Notes under the pieces: generated by a model
Databases searched by the model: none
What the model was told of the DNA's origin: nothing
Seen by the model: only the letters and a program-made list of their open reading frames with translations
Translations under genes and position numbers: made by a program
Origin: Sulfitobacter mediterraneus
GTDB taxonomy: Bacteria; Pseudomonadota; Alphaproteobacteria; Rhodobacterales; Rhodobacteraceae
NCBI RefSeq assembly: GCF_003054325.1
Contig: NZ_QBKU01000006.1
Coordinates: forward strand, 124,001-188,000
Reading direction: 5' to 3'
Length of the DNA stretch: 64,000 nt
Shown: positions 54,689 to 63,499 of the stretch, piece by piece
Layout of the letters: each line of letters opens with the position of its first letter
Numbering within the stretch: the first letter of the stretch is position 1

Positions 54689-55834
54689 TCACCCAAGCGA
54701 GCGAAGCAGCTCTGCTGAGGGGTCACCTGTCGGTGTTTGGCCAATGCTGGACTGATAGGCTGCAATCGCTTTGCGGCTGTTGGGCCCAATCACCCCATCC
54801 GCGCCATCTGTGTCAAATCCACGGGCGGTCAGCCGTTCTTGCAGGCGCTGGCGGTCTGCCTTGGTCAACCCATACTTGTCCGGTGGGAAGCTGCCTTTGA
54901 TCGGCCCGCCCCCGGCGATCCTGTCCGCCAGGTGCCCGACACCAATCGCATAGCTGTCGGAATTGTTATAGCGTTTGATCACCCGAAAATTTGAGGTCAC
55001 GACAAATTTCGGCCCGCCAGGTTGCGGTTGCAACACCGAACCGGCGCTTGCTGGCAGAGTGCCAAGCTCTCCGCCCCATTTGCGCCCCCGCGTCCATCCG
55101 TTGCGGGACAGATAGGCGGCCGTGGAAGCCAGCGCATCGGATGGGTCTTCCGACCAGATATCGCGCCGTCCATCGCCGGTGAAATCCACGGCGAAAGCTT
55201 GATAGGAGGTCGGGATAAACTGGGTATGCCCCATCGCGCCTGCCCAGGATCCGGTCATCCTCCCGGCGCTGATGTCGCCGTTTTGCAAGATCTTGAGCGC
55301 GGCAATCAGTTGTTTTTCAAAGAACGCACCGCGCCGCCCGTCAAAGGCCAGCGTCGAGGTGGCAGAGATCACCGGAACATCGCCTCGCCGTTCTCCGTAA
55401 TAGCTTTCCAATCCCCAAACCGCAGCGACTATTTCGGCGGACACACCGTAACGCGCCTCAATCGCCGCCAGCGTACCGCGATGGCGGGCATAGGCCGCGC
55501 GGCCTTTTGAGACCCGTTCATCCGAAGCGGCAATGGCAAGGTAGTCTTCTAAGGTACGTGTAAACTCAGTTTGGTTGCGGTCTCGTTTGACCACGCCAGG
55601 CAAATATCCGGCGCCACGAAAGGCATTGTTCAGGACTGAGGTTGAGATGCCCTGCGCCTCTGCCCGTCCACGAAAGGCGGCGACCCAAGCGTTGTACCCT
55701 GTATTGAATTGCGGCCGGAGATCGGCGGGCAACCCGCCCGTTTGCACCGGCGCCACGCTGCGCCCGCCAGTGGAGCAGGCCGAAAGGCCGAATGCGCCCA
55801 AACCCGCGATCATTGTTCTGCGTGAAATATCCAT
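54689..55834 (-). CDS. MltB-type lytic murein transglycosylase
   Basis: 381 residues. The signal peptide MDISRRTMIAGLGAFGLSAC carries both twin-arginine and lipobox (LSAC) features, so it should be a lipoprotein. The MltB/GH103 domain follows with catalytic Glu in WGLESYYGERRGDVP and substrate motif SWAGAMGHTQFIPTSY. A C-terminal PG-binding domain (GADGVIGPNSRKAIAAYQ) ends the protein. It cleaves glycan strands of the wall with formation of 1,6-anhydro ends. ATG at 55834 chosen for the signal. Confidence 0.93.
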   Translation of the reverse strand: MDISRRTMIAGLGAFGLSACSTGGRSVAPVQTGGLPADLRPQFNTGYNAWVAAFRGRAEAQGISTSVLNNAFRGAGYLPGVVKRDRNQTEFTRTLEDYLAIAASDERVSKGRAAYARHRGTLAAIEARYGVSAEIVAAVWGLESYYGERRGDVPVISATSTLAFDGRRGAFFEKQLIAALKILQNGDISAGRMTGSWAGAMGHTQFIPTSYQAFAVDFTGDGRRDIWSEDPSDALASTAAYLSRNGWTRGRKWGGELGTLPASAGSVLQPQPGGPKFVVTSNFRVIKRYNNSDSYAIGVGHLADRIAGGGPIKGSFPPDKYGLTKADRQRLQERLTARGFDTDGADGVIGPNSRKAIAAYQSSIGQTPTGDPSAELLRSLG

Positions 55835-55943
55835 GTGCCTGCTGCCCTGCTTGTTTTCCGCCAGTATAGGGCAGGTTGAGACACGCGCATAGCGGGTACC
55901 TGCAGCCCAAGCAAAGATCAGCGGAACTTGGCGCGAGACCGCC

Positions 55944-56405
55944 CTATTGTGAGGCCTGGTAAAGCGGCACCGTGGACATCGACATCTTGGCAGAGCCGTT
56001 TTGAACATCCCGCGCGTGACTGATGTAGATCAGCGTGTTGTTTTCCGCATCAAAGATCCGTTTGACCCGCAGCGTTTTGAATATGATCGAGCGCCGTTCA
56101 CTAAAGACGTTCTCGCCTTCGTCATCACGATCAATATCGCCAATTTCGATGGGCCCGGTCTGGCGGCAAGAGATTGAGGAATTTGACGGGTCTTCGAACC
56201 AATTGCCCTTTTGCAACCGGTCGATCAGGCCGCGCTCAAAATAGGACAGATGACAAGTGACGCCTTTGACCTTGGGGTCTTGCACAGCCTCTACGACGAT
56301 ATCATTGCCCAGCCAGTCCACATCAACGTTGCCGACAACATCGGCAAAGACGGGCACGGAAAGGGCACAGGCGAAGGCGGGGGCGATGATGCGTTTGAAT
56401 GTCAT
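55944..56405 (-). CDS. creA: CreA-family periplasmic protein
   Basis: 153 residues with a signal peptide (MTFKRIIAPAFACALSVPVF, cleavage after FADV region) and the CreA features DWLGNDIVVEAVQDPKVKGV, TCHLSYF, and FKTLRVKRIFDAENNTLIYI. Two Cys are present. CreA is a small exported protein of unknown role; the name is unrelated to creatinase, its neighbour by chance. Separated from it by 42 bp, same strand. Confidence 0.9.
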   Translation of the reverse strand: MTFKRIIAPAFACALSVPVFADVVGNVDVDWLGNDIVVEAVQDPKVKGVTCHLSYFERGLIDRLQKGNWFEDPSNSSISCRQTGPIEIGDIDRDDEGENVFSERRSIIFKTLRVKRIFDAENNTLIYISHARDVQNGSAKMSMSTVPLYQASQ

Positions 56406-56447
56406 ACAGACAAACGCAATACCCCCGCCCCCGGTTCCATCTTATTG

Positions 56448-57668
56448 TCAGCCGTCGATGATGTTGTGAGCCGGCCCATAGGGGAAGCCGGTGATGTTCT
56501 CCACGCCATCCTCGCTGATCACCAGAATATCATGCTCCCGGTAGCCCCCTGCCCCGGCGGTCCCTTCGGGCACCCAAAGCATCGGCTCCATCGAGACAAC
56601 CATGCCCGGCTCCAGAACCGTGTCGATATCCTCGCGCAGCTCAAGACCGGCCTCGCGGCCATAGTAGTGGCTCAGAATGCCGAAGGAATGGCCATACCCG
56701 AAGGACCGGTATTGCAGCAGGTTTTCCTGCGCGAAAAAGCGGTTGATCTCTTCGGTGATGCCGCTGCAAGTCGCGCCCTGTTTGATCAGGCTGATGCCCA
56801 GTTCGTGTGCGGCCACGTTGGCCTCCCACAGGCGCAGGCTTTCGGCGTCGGGCTGGCCGAGGAACAATGTGCGTTCCAGCGCGGTGTAATAACCCGAGAT
56901 CATCGGAAAGGTGTTCAATGACAGGATGTCACCCTTTTGCAGGGCGCGTTTTGTGACGGGGTTGTGCGCGCCATCTGTGTTCAGGCCAGATTGGAACCAC
57001 ACCCATGTGTCGCGATATTCGGCATCAGGATAGGCGCGGGCGATTTCGGCTTCCATGGCATCACGGCCCGCCATCGCGATCTCAATCTCTGTGGCACCTT
57101 CACGGATCGCCGCGTGGATGGCCGCGCCGCCCACATCGGCGGTGCGTGCGCCACCTTTGATCAGGGCAATCTCTTCGTCCGATTTGATCATCCGGGCAGT
57201 CATGGTGTCAGGCGCGATGTCCACCAATTCGGTTGCGCCAAGCATTTCGGTCGCCTTGTCACGCATCGCCAGCGTCAGGTGATCGCCCTCGATGCCAATC
57301 CGCTTGGCCCCGCCGGTGAGGCCAGCCACAGCCCGCCAATAGTTGTCACGCTTCCAATCGGTGTAGATCACATTGTCTTCAACCGAACGCCGCCACGGCT
57401 GCCCTGCGTCAATGTTGGCCGAAACAGTGGTGCAGGCTTCTTGCGTCACGACACAGCCATAGGGACGCCCGAAGGAGCAGTAAAGAAAGCCGGAGTAATA
57501 GGCGATGTTGTGCATCGAAGTCAGCAGCACAACGGGAATGTCCCGCGCGGCCATGATGCTGCGCAGCTTGGCCAGACGGCGGGCGTATTCGGCCTTAGAA
57601 AACGGCAAAGGGGCTTTGTCACCATTGTGGGACGTGAAAAATTCGGGGCGGTTTGCGATATCGACCAT
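56448..57668 (-). CDS. creatinase (creatine amidinohydrolase)
   Basis: 406 residues. Creatine is hydrolysed to sarcosine and urea. The sequence follows Pseudomonas creatinase closely from memory: FLYCSFGRPYGCVVTQ, SANIDAGQPWRRSV, TWVWFQSGLNTDGAHNPVTK (His235, in the place of the catalytic His232), ILSLNTFPMISGYYTALERT, GYGHSFGILSHYYGREAGLE. It has the pita-bread fold of M24 peptidases but without need of metal. AGGAG precedes the ATG. Lies after the two permease genes of a polyamine-type importer, probably for creatine or a like compound. Confidence 0.93.
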   Translation of the reverse strand: MVDIANRPEFFTSHNGDKAPLPFSKAEYARRLAKLRSIMAARDIPVVLLTSMHNIAYYSGFLYCSFGRPYGCVVTQEACTTVSANIDAGQPWRRSVEDNVIYTDWKRDNYWRAVAGLTGGAKRIGIEGDHLTLAMRDKATEMLGATELVDIAPDTMTARMIKSDEEIALIKGGARTADVGGAAIHAAIREGATEIEIAMAGRDAMEAEIARAYPDAEYRDTWVWFQSGLNTDGAHNPVTKRALQKGDILSLNTFPMISGYYTALERTLFLGQPDAESLRLWEANVAAHELGISLIKQGATCSGITEEINRFFAQENLLQYRSFGYGHSFGILSHYYGREAGLELREDIDTVLEPGMVVSMEPMLWVPEGTAGAGGYREHDILVISEDGVENITGFPYGPAHNIIDG

Positions 57669-57852
57669 TGTGGGTCTCCTGTCTCAAGGTCGGACAGAAG
57701 ACGCCCGACCACACGTTCCGGCGTTCAGAACGGGGGAGGCATCGTAGGACGATGGCCGCGCGGCAAGCAGGGTCCACGACGCCATCGCGGGCAAGCTGCG
57801 CAAGGGGTTTGCTACTCCCCTTGGCAATTTACGTCAACATTTTTTGCGCGAG

Positions 57853-59031
57853 TTAAGCCGGAGACATGCCGCGAAGCCGCTCGGACCGGCGGCGCAGAAC
57901 CTCGACCACAGTCAGCAGCGCGATGGAGACCACAACAAGGATCGTTGCAACCGCCAGAATGGTCGGGCTGATCTGTTCGCGCAGGCCGGTGAACATCTGC
58001 CATGGCAGGGTTTTCTGACCAGCAGAGCCCACAAAGAGCACGACAACCACTTCGTCAAACGAGGTGATAAAGGCAAACAGCCCGCCCGAGATCACACCCG
58101 GCAGGATCAGCGGCATCTGCACCCGGAAGAAGGTCGTCACCGGCCCTGCCCCCATATTCGCAGCGGCGCGGGTCAGCGAGTTGTCAAAGCCCACAAGCGT
58201 GGCCGTCACGGTGATGATCACAAACGGAATGCCAAGCGCAGCATGCGCGAGGACCACACCGATATAGGTGCCTTGCAGGCCAATCCGGCTATAGAAGAAG
58301 TACATGCCAGCGGCTGAGATGATCAGCGGCACAATCATCGGCGAAATCAGGATCGCCATGATCGCCCGGCGGAACGGCACGTGCGGCTGGCTGAGGCCAA
58401 TCGCGGCCAAGGTGCCAAAGCTCACCGACAGAAGGGTCGCCATTGGTGCGATCTGTACAGAGTTCTTGAGCGCGTTCTGCCAGTCCGAGTTGGTCAGGAA
58501 GTCGCGGTAATGCTTGAGCGAGTACCCTTCAGGATCAAACCGCAGCATTTCGGGCGTGAAGGTAAAGAAATCCTCGGCGTTAAAGCTCAGCGGCATCACC
58601 ACGAGGATCGGCGTGATCAGGAACACAAGAATAGCGCCGCAAATCACCCGAAAAGTGAAATGCCACAGCACCTGACCGGGGGTCAGATAGGGCGCAACCC
58701 GTGCGCGGTATCGCCCCTCATAGAGCCAGAAACTGAACCAACCAAAGAACCAGCCGAACGCCCCGCCGATGATCATTGCAGGAATGCCGCCCAGAAAGAA
58801 CCCGACGATGGCCAGGATCACAACAAGACCCCAGCGGCTTGGGCTTTCCACTTTGATGATCTGGGTCATCACAAAGGCAGCTGCGGCCAGCAGGACCGCC
58901 CCAAGAACCACGCCGAGCAAGCTTGCCCCTTGCGCGGTGCCGACAAAAAGCCCTGCCACAGCACCAGCGGCGGCAACCACTGGCACATAGAACGAAACAG
59001 GCGTGCGGGAGATAGGTGTCAAAGCAGCCAT
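57853..59031 (-). CDS. polyamine-type ABC permease, PotC-like, with N-terminal extension
   Basis: 392 residues. The last 260 residues are a standard PotC-type permease with the EAA loop (LTRAAANMGAGPVTTFFRVQ). Ahead of it are about 125 extra residues with several hydrophobic segments (VVAAAGAVAGLFVGT, LLGVVLGAVLLAAAAFVMT, LVVILAIVGFFLGGIPAMII), which PotC lacks. Starts 3 bp after the partner permease stop. Forms the channel with it; probable creatine importer by context. Confidence 0.88.
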   Translation of the reverse strand: MAALTPISRTPVSFYVPVVAAAGAVAGLFVGTAQGASLLGVVLGAVLLAAAAFVMTQIIKVESPSRWGLVVILAIVGFFLGGIPAMIIGGAFGWFFGWFSFWLYEGRYRARVAPYLTPGQVLWHFTFRVICGAILVFLITPILVVMPLSFNAEDFFTFTPEMLRFDPEGYSLKHYRDFLTNSDWQNALKNSVQIAPMATLLSVSFGTLAAIGLSQPHVPFRRAIMAILISPMIVPLIISAAGMYFFYSRIGLQGTYIGVVLAHAALGIPFVIITVTATLVGFDNSLTRAAANMGAGPVTTFFRVQMPLILPGVISGGLFAFITSFDEVVVVLFVGSAGQKTLPWQMFTGLREQISPTILAVATILVVVSIALLTVVEVLRRRSERLRGMSPA

Positions 59032-59034
59032 GGA

Positions 59035-60684
59035 TCAGCCCCCCAATTTTACGTTGTCGATGCCGACGATGCGGTCATAAGCCCAATACAGCCCCAGAAC
59101 CACGGCCAGCAGGATCGCACCCAATGCGGCGGCAAGGCCCCAGTTGAGCGAGCTGGAAATGTGATAGGCAATCCGGTTCGAGATGAACGTGCCGGTCGTG
59201 CCGCCCACGATCTCGGGGGTGATGTAGTACCCGATGGACAGGATGAACACGAGGATCGACCCCGCGCCGATGCCCGGCACCGACTGCGGGAAATAGACCC
59301 GCCAGAAGGCGGTCCAGTTGGTTGCACCCAGTGATTTGGCCGCACGCAGATAGCTGGGCGGGATTGTCTTCATCACCGAATACAGCGGCAGGATCATAAA
59401 CGGCAGCAGGATATGCGTCATCGCGATGATCGTGCCGGTTTGGTTGTTGATCAGCGCAAGCCGGCTGTCATCAGCCACAACGCCCAGCCAGACCAAGGTG
59501 TCATTCACCACGCCTTGCTGTTGCAGCATCACCTTCCATGCCGAGGTCCGCACCAAAAGGGACGTCCAGAACGGCAGCAACACGAGGATCATCAACAGGT
59601 TGGCCGTCCGCGCGGGCAGGTTGGCGAGGATAAAACCAACAGGATAACCCAACAGGATACAGCTGCCTGTGATCACAAGCGACATGAATAACGTCCGCAC
59701 AAACAGCTTGAGATAAAGCTGTTCGTTTTCCGGGCGCATTTCCGGGCCGTCGATGGTTTTCTGCATATCCACCGCGTTCAGGAAATACCCGGCGGTGAAT
59801 TCGGGGCTGTAGACCTGCAAGGTGCGCCAGACATCTACGCTGGCCCAATCTTTATCGATCTTGGTGAAGGCCGCGGTGAAATCCACGGTTTCAAAGGAGC
59901 TGACCGCGGCGGCGGCCTCTTGCAATTCTGCGGCACCTTCGCCGGAATAGCCCGCCACATTCGCACCGGCGGTCAGATCGTCATAAAGCGCGGAATAGAC
60001 AATCGCCCATGGATCCTCTTTGGCCAGATTGTCGTTTTCATCCACCTGAACAAACTCGGCAAACAGCGTGAACATTTGCGCGGTCTGCGGAAGCAATGCT
60101 GCGATCTCGGGTTTTATCTCAAGTGTGGGCTGCGCGGTTTTGGAGGCCTTGTCCCATGCGTTCTGCGCGGCCAACCAGCTGGAGGTGCCCATCAGCACAT
60201 TCCAGTTTTCGCCTTTCTTCCAGAACTTGTTGAGATCTTCGAACTGGTCTTGATAGACCTCTCCCATGTCCTCAACCTTGCGGCCGGATTTGCGGAACAG
60301 GCTGGAGACGCCCGTCAGTTCGTAATTGAGACGGGAGCCAAGGCGCGTGTGGAGTTTGCGCTCTTTGGCGATAAACATGTCTTCATAGAGATCTTTGAAC
60401 ACCGGCTCTGGCGGGGCTGTATCCCCCGTGGCGTCCCAATCGGCCAGCGCAGCCGTGGTGCGCGGCAGGGTTTCCGACACGATCTGGTTCTCGACAGAAC
60501 GGAACAGCATGTCGGCAATCGGCGCGATAAAGGTCAACAGCACAAAGATCAGTAGTGGCGCGATCAGCATCAGTGCCCGCAGTTTCTGGCGGCGCAGGGC
60601 GCGGTTCAAACTGGATTTCAACGTTGTGCCATCGGCGGCCAGCATAGGGCCATCGGATGCGGTATTTGCGGTGTTGTCGGTCAT
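59035..60684 (-). CDS. polyamine-type ABC permease, PotB-like, with large insertion
   Basis: 549 residues against about 285 for PotB. Membrane segment 1 spans about 36-63, then some 265 hydrophilic residues (64-327) stand where PotB has a short periplasmic loop. The rest (FVRTLFMSLVITGSCILLGY to the end) is a usual permease with EAA loop (LRAAKSLGATNWTAFWRVYF). Begins in an ATGA overlap with the DUF1330 gene. The inserted part may be a fixed substrate-handling domain; unknown. Confidence 0.88.
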   Translation of the reverse strand: MTDNTANTASDGPMLAADGTTLKSSLNRALRRQKLRALMLIAPLLIFVLLTFIAPIADMLFRSVENQIVSETLPRTTAALADWDATGDTAPPEPVFKDLYEDMFIAKERKLHTRLGSRLNYELTGVSSLFRKSGRKVEDMGEVYQDQFEDLNKFWKKGENWNVLMGTSSWLAAQNAWDKASKTAQPTLEIKPEIAALLPQTAQMFTLFAEFVQVDENDNLAKEDPWAIVYSALYDDLTAGANVAGYSGEGAAELQEAAAAVSSFETVDFTAAFTKIDKDWASVDVWRTLQVYSPEFTAGYFLNAVDMQKTIDGPEMRPENEQLYLKLFVRTLFMSLVITGSCILLGYPVGFILANLPARTANLLMILVLLPFWTSLLVRTSAWKVMLQQQGVVNDTLVWLGVVADDSRLALINNQTGTIIAMTHILLPFMILPLYSVMKTIPPSYLRAAKSLGATNWTAFWRVYFPQSVPGIGAGSILVFILSIGYYITPEIVGGTTGTFISNRIAYHISSSLNWGLAAALGAILLAVVLGLYWAYDRIVGIDNVKLGG

Positions 60685-60971
60685 TCTGCGCCCTCCACGA
60701 CAAGGATCGTGCTGTCGGCGGTGCGTTGCCGGATCTTGGCAACCTCTTGATATTCGGGGTCGTTATAGGCGGCGAGCGCCTCTTCGTATGATGGGAACTC
60801 CAGCACGACGTGGCGCGCGAATGCGTCGCCTTCCATCAGCTGGCTTTGACCGCCGCGCACAAGGAACTTGCCGCCAAGACGTTTGAGGATCGGCGTGTCG
60901 CGCTCCACATACTCCTTGTAGGCTTCGGGGTCTCTGACCGTAATATGGCCAATGATATATCCCTTGGGCAT
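60681..60971 (-). CDS. DUF1330 family protein
   Basis: 96 residues (KGYIIGHITVRDPEAYKEYV, SQLMEGDAFARHVVLEFPSY) of DUF1330, a dimeric alpha/beta-barrel fold. Function unknown; other members lie near catabolic genes. It sits between the binding protein and permease genes of the importer and overlaps the permease by 4 bp, so it belongs to the operon. Confidence 0.88.
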   Translation of the reverse strand: MPKGYIIGHITVRDPEAYKEYVERDTPILKRLGGKFLVRGGQSQLMEGDAFARHVVLEFPSYEEALAAYNDPEYQEVAKIRQRTADSTILVVEGAE

Positions 60972-60996
60972 CGAGGTGTTCTCCTATCGTAGGGGA

Positions 60997-61020
60997 TCAG
61001 GGGCCAATGGCGGCCCCTGA
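60997..61020 (-). terminator. stem-loop after the binding-protein gene
   Basis: Perfect 9-bp arms 60997-61005 and 61012-61020 with a 6-base loop, 26 bp after the binding-protein stop; a weaker hairpin (61030-61035 with 61042-61047) overlaps that stop. No strong T-run. Typical of 3' stems that raise binding-protein mRNA over the permease part. Confidence 0.6.
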
Positions 61021-61046
61021 TGATAGTTTAGCCAGTCAAGGCTGGC

Positions 61047-62153
61047 TTATTGTGCCAACCACGCCTGGAATTTGGCGTCGATGTCATCGCGGTAGTCCGC
61101 CCAGAACTCGTAGTTATAAAGGAACGTGTTCTTGGCGTTGTTGGGATCTGTTGGCATGTGTGGTGCCATGTCGATACCCAGATCCGCGTGCTGACCGACC
61201 AGCGGTGCAGAAGATGCGCGTGCAGGGCCATAGCTGATGTACTTGGCCTGATCGGCCAGACGCTGTGTGTCTGTTGCGAACATGATGTAGTCAAGCGCAC
61301 GGGCTTTGCGCTCATCGCTCAGGCCTGCTGGGATGATCCAACCGTCAAGGTCAAACACCTGCGCGTCCCAAAGCATCGCAACCGGCTGCTTTTGCTCTTC
61401 GATCACGGAGAACAGGCGGCCGTTGTAGGTAGAACCCATCACAACTTCGCCATCCGCCAGCAGCTGCGGTGTGTCGGCACCTGCGGACCACCAGATCACG
61501 TCGTCTTTGATCGTGCCCAGTTTGTCGAGCGCACGCTGCTGACCTTCGGCTGTTTCCAGAACGTCGTAAACGTCGTCCTTGGCCACACCGTCACAGATCA
61601 GAGCCCACTCCATGTTGTTGATCGGACGCTTTTCCAGCGAACGCTTGCCGGGATAGGCTTCGGTGTCGAAAACCGCGCAAACAGATGTTGGCGCCGTGGC
61701 ACCGACCATGTCTGTGCGATAGCCGAATGTGGTGGAATAAACGATCTGCGGGATAAAGCAGTCGGAGACCAGCAGGTCACCAAAGTCATCCGCCGCAGAT
61801 GTGCCATCGGGTGCTGCCGCCAGATGCTCATCCGGGTCGATTTCCATCGCCAGACCTTCGTCGCACAGACGGATCGCATCCGCCGCAACAACGTCAACCA
61901 CATCCCATGTCACGTTGCCCGCTTCGTTCATCGCGCGCAGCTTGGCCACCGCTTCGGCGGAGGATTCATCGTTGATCACCTTGACGCCAGTCTTTTCCAT
62001 ATAGGGGTCATGGTAGGCTTTTTGTTGTGAGTTGGAGTATGCGCCACCCCAGCTTACGATGGTCATCTCGCTGGCCATGTGGCCATCAGCCGAGGCCATA
62101 CCTGCCGCAACAGTCAGTGCGGTCGTGGCCAAAAGCGCTTTGGTCATTTTCAT
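61047..62153 (-). CDS. polyamine-type ABC substrate-binding protein
   Basis: 368 residues. Signal peptide MKMTKALLATTALTVAAGMA, cleavage after ASA. Mature features of the PotD/PotF group: TIVSWGGAYSNSQQKAYHDP, WDVVDVVAADAIRLC, GWIIPAGLSDERKARALDYI. The ATG at 62153 has GGGAGAC upstream; in-frame codons further up are not signal-like. Next to creatinase, it may bind creatine; polyamines or other guanidino compounds remain possible. Confidence 0.9.
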   Translation of the reverse strand: MKMTKALLATTALTVAAGMASADGHMASEMTIVSWGGAYSNSQQKAYHDPYMEKTGVKVINDESSAEAVAKLRAMNEAGNVTWDVVDVVAADAIRLCDEGLAMEIDPDEHLAAAPDGTSAADDFGDLLVSDCFIPQIVYSTTFGYRTDMVGATAPTSVCAVFDTEAYPGKRSLEKRPINNMEWALICDGVAKDDVYDVLETAEGQQRALDKLGTIKDDVIWWSAGADTPQLLADGEVVMGSTYNGRLFSVIEEQKQPVAMLWDAQVFDLDGWIIPAGLSDERKARALDYIMFATDTQRLADQAKYISYGPARASSAPLVGQHADLGIDMAPHMPTDPNNAKNTFLYNYEFWADYRDDIDAKFQAWLAQ

Positions 62154-62273
62154 TGATAGTCTCCCAGTTATGTACCCGTTGAATGCTTGGCGTGACGGCA
62201 ACGGGCTTGGCCGACGCGCCTTTGTGTTCGTGGCCCAACGTATTGGACCACGACAAACCCCATGCGCCCGCCC

Positions 62274-63374
62274 TCAGGCGTCCAGCGCACGGCAGTCCTC
62301 TGCAAGCCAGCCGATTTCGATCTGCTGGCCCGGTTTCAGACGCACCTGATCGGGTGCGTTCCGTGTCTTGATGACAAAATCATCCCGCCCTGCAACCCGC
62401 AGGCGGGTGCGGAAGATGTCACCCATATAAATGAATTCAAGCACTTCAGCGTTCAGCGTATGCGCATCTGCGCTCAGCCGGTCCTTGTTGTACTCCACCC
62501 GCTCTGGCCGGATCGACACGCGGGTCCGCTCACCGACTTTGCTGACGTTCACCGGCTTGGCATCAATCAAACCGCCGCCATCAAGCTGGACCAAGGCGCG
62601 ATCGTTGTTGATCTCTTTGACCACACCCTCAAGGGTGTTGTTCTCACCGATAAACTGCGCAACGAAACTGTTTTCCGGCGCCTCATAAAGCTGATCCGGC
62701 GGGGCCAGCTGTTGGATGCGGCCATCGTCAAAAACCGCAACGCGGTCCGACATCGTCAGTGCTTCGGTCTGGTCATGGGTCACGTAAACAGTGGTAATGC
62801 CCAGATCATGGGCCAGATTGGTGATCTCGAACTGCAATGTTTCGCGCAGCTGTTTGTCCAAAGCGCCCAATGGTTCGTCCATAAGCACCAATTCCGGTTC
62901 AAACACCAAAGCGCGTGACAAGGCGATCCGCTGCTGCTGCCCACCGGACAATTGCGCCGGACGGCGACCGGCGAAATCGCCCATCTGCACCATGTCCAGC
63001 GCCCGTTTGACCTTCTCTTCACGCTCGGATTTGCCGATCTTGCGCACTTCCAACGGGAAAGACAGGTTTTCGGCCACAGTCATATGCGGGAACAGGGCGT
63101 AGTTCTGGAACACCATGCCGATGCCGCGTTTGTGCGGCGGGATGTTGTTGATGGATTTGCCATCAAGCCGGATGTCGCCATGGGTGGCTGTCTCAAATCC
63201 GGCAAGCATCATCAGGCAGGTGGTTTTGCCAGAACCCGATGGCCCAAGCATGGTCAGAAACTCACCTTTGGGCAGGGAAAGATTGAGATCCTTCACAACC
63301 AGAGCTTCGCCATCATAAGATTTTTGCACGCGTTCGAACTCGACGAAAGCCGCGTCGTTTGACGATGTATTCAC
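62274..63374 (-). CDS. polyamine-type ABC ATPase (PotA-like)
   Basis: 366 residues. Walker A GPSGSGKTT, signature LSGGQQQRIALSRAL, Walker B LVLMDEPLGALD, His-loop YVTHDQTEA, then a C-terminal TOBE domain (VRIRPERVEY-type segment, KPGQQIEIGW). It lies upstream of the binding protein by 120 bp and drives the importer. Product length is usual for PotA. Confidence 0.93.
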   Translation of the reverse strand: MNTSSNDAAFVEFERVQKSYDGEALVVKDLNLSLPKGEFLTMLGPSGSGKTTCLMMLAGFETATHGDIRLDGKSINNIPPHKRGIGMVFQNYALFPHMTVAENLSFPLEVRKIGKSEREEKVKRALDMVQMGDFAGRRPAQLSGGQQQRIALSRALVFEPELVLMDEPLGALDKQLRETLQFEITNLAHDLGITTVYVTHDQTEALTMSDRVAVFDDGRIQQLAPPDQLYEAPENSFVAQFIGENNTLEGVVKEINNDRALVQLDGGGLIDAKPVNVSKVGERTRVSIRPERVEYNKDRLSADAHTLNAEVLEFIYMGDIFRTRLRVAGRDDFVIKTRNAPDQVRLKPGQQIEIGWLAEDCRALDA

Positions 63375-63499
63375 GTCGTCTCCCTTCCCCGTTCTGACCG
63401 CAGCAGGTTCATCCCGCTGTCACATATGAACGATCCCAATTCAAACGGACCCCTGCCCAATACGCAACTAGAAACTTGATTTGACGCCAAGGATTCAGG

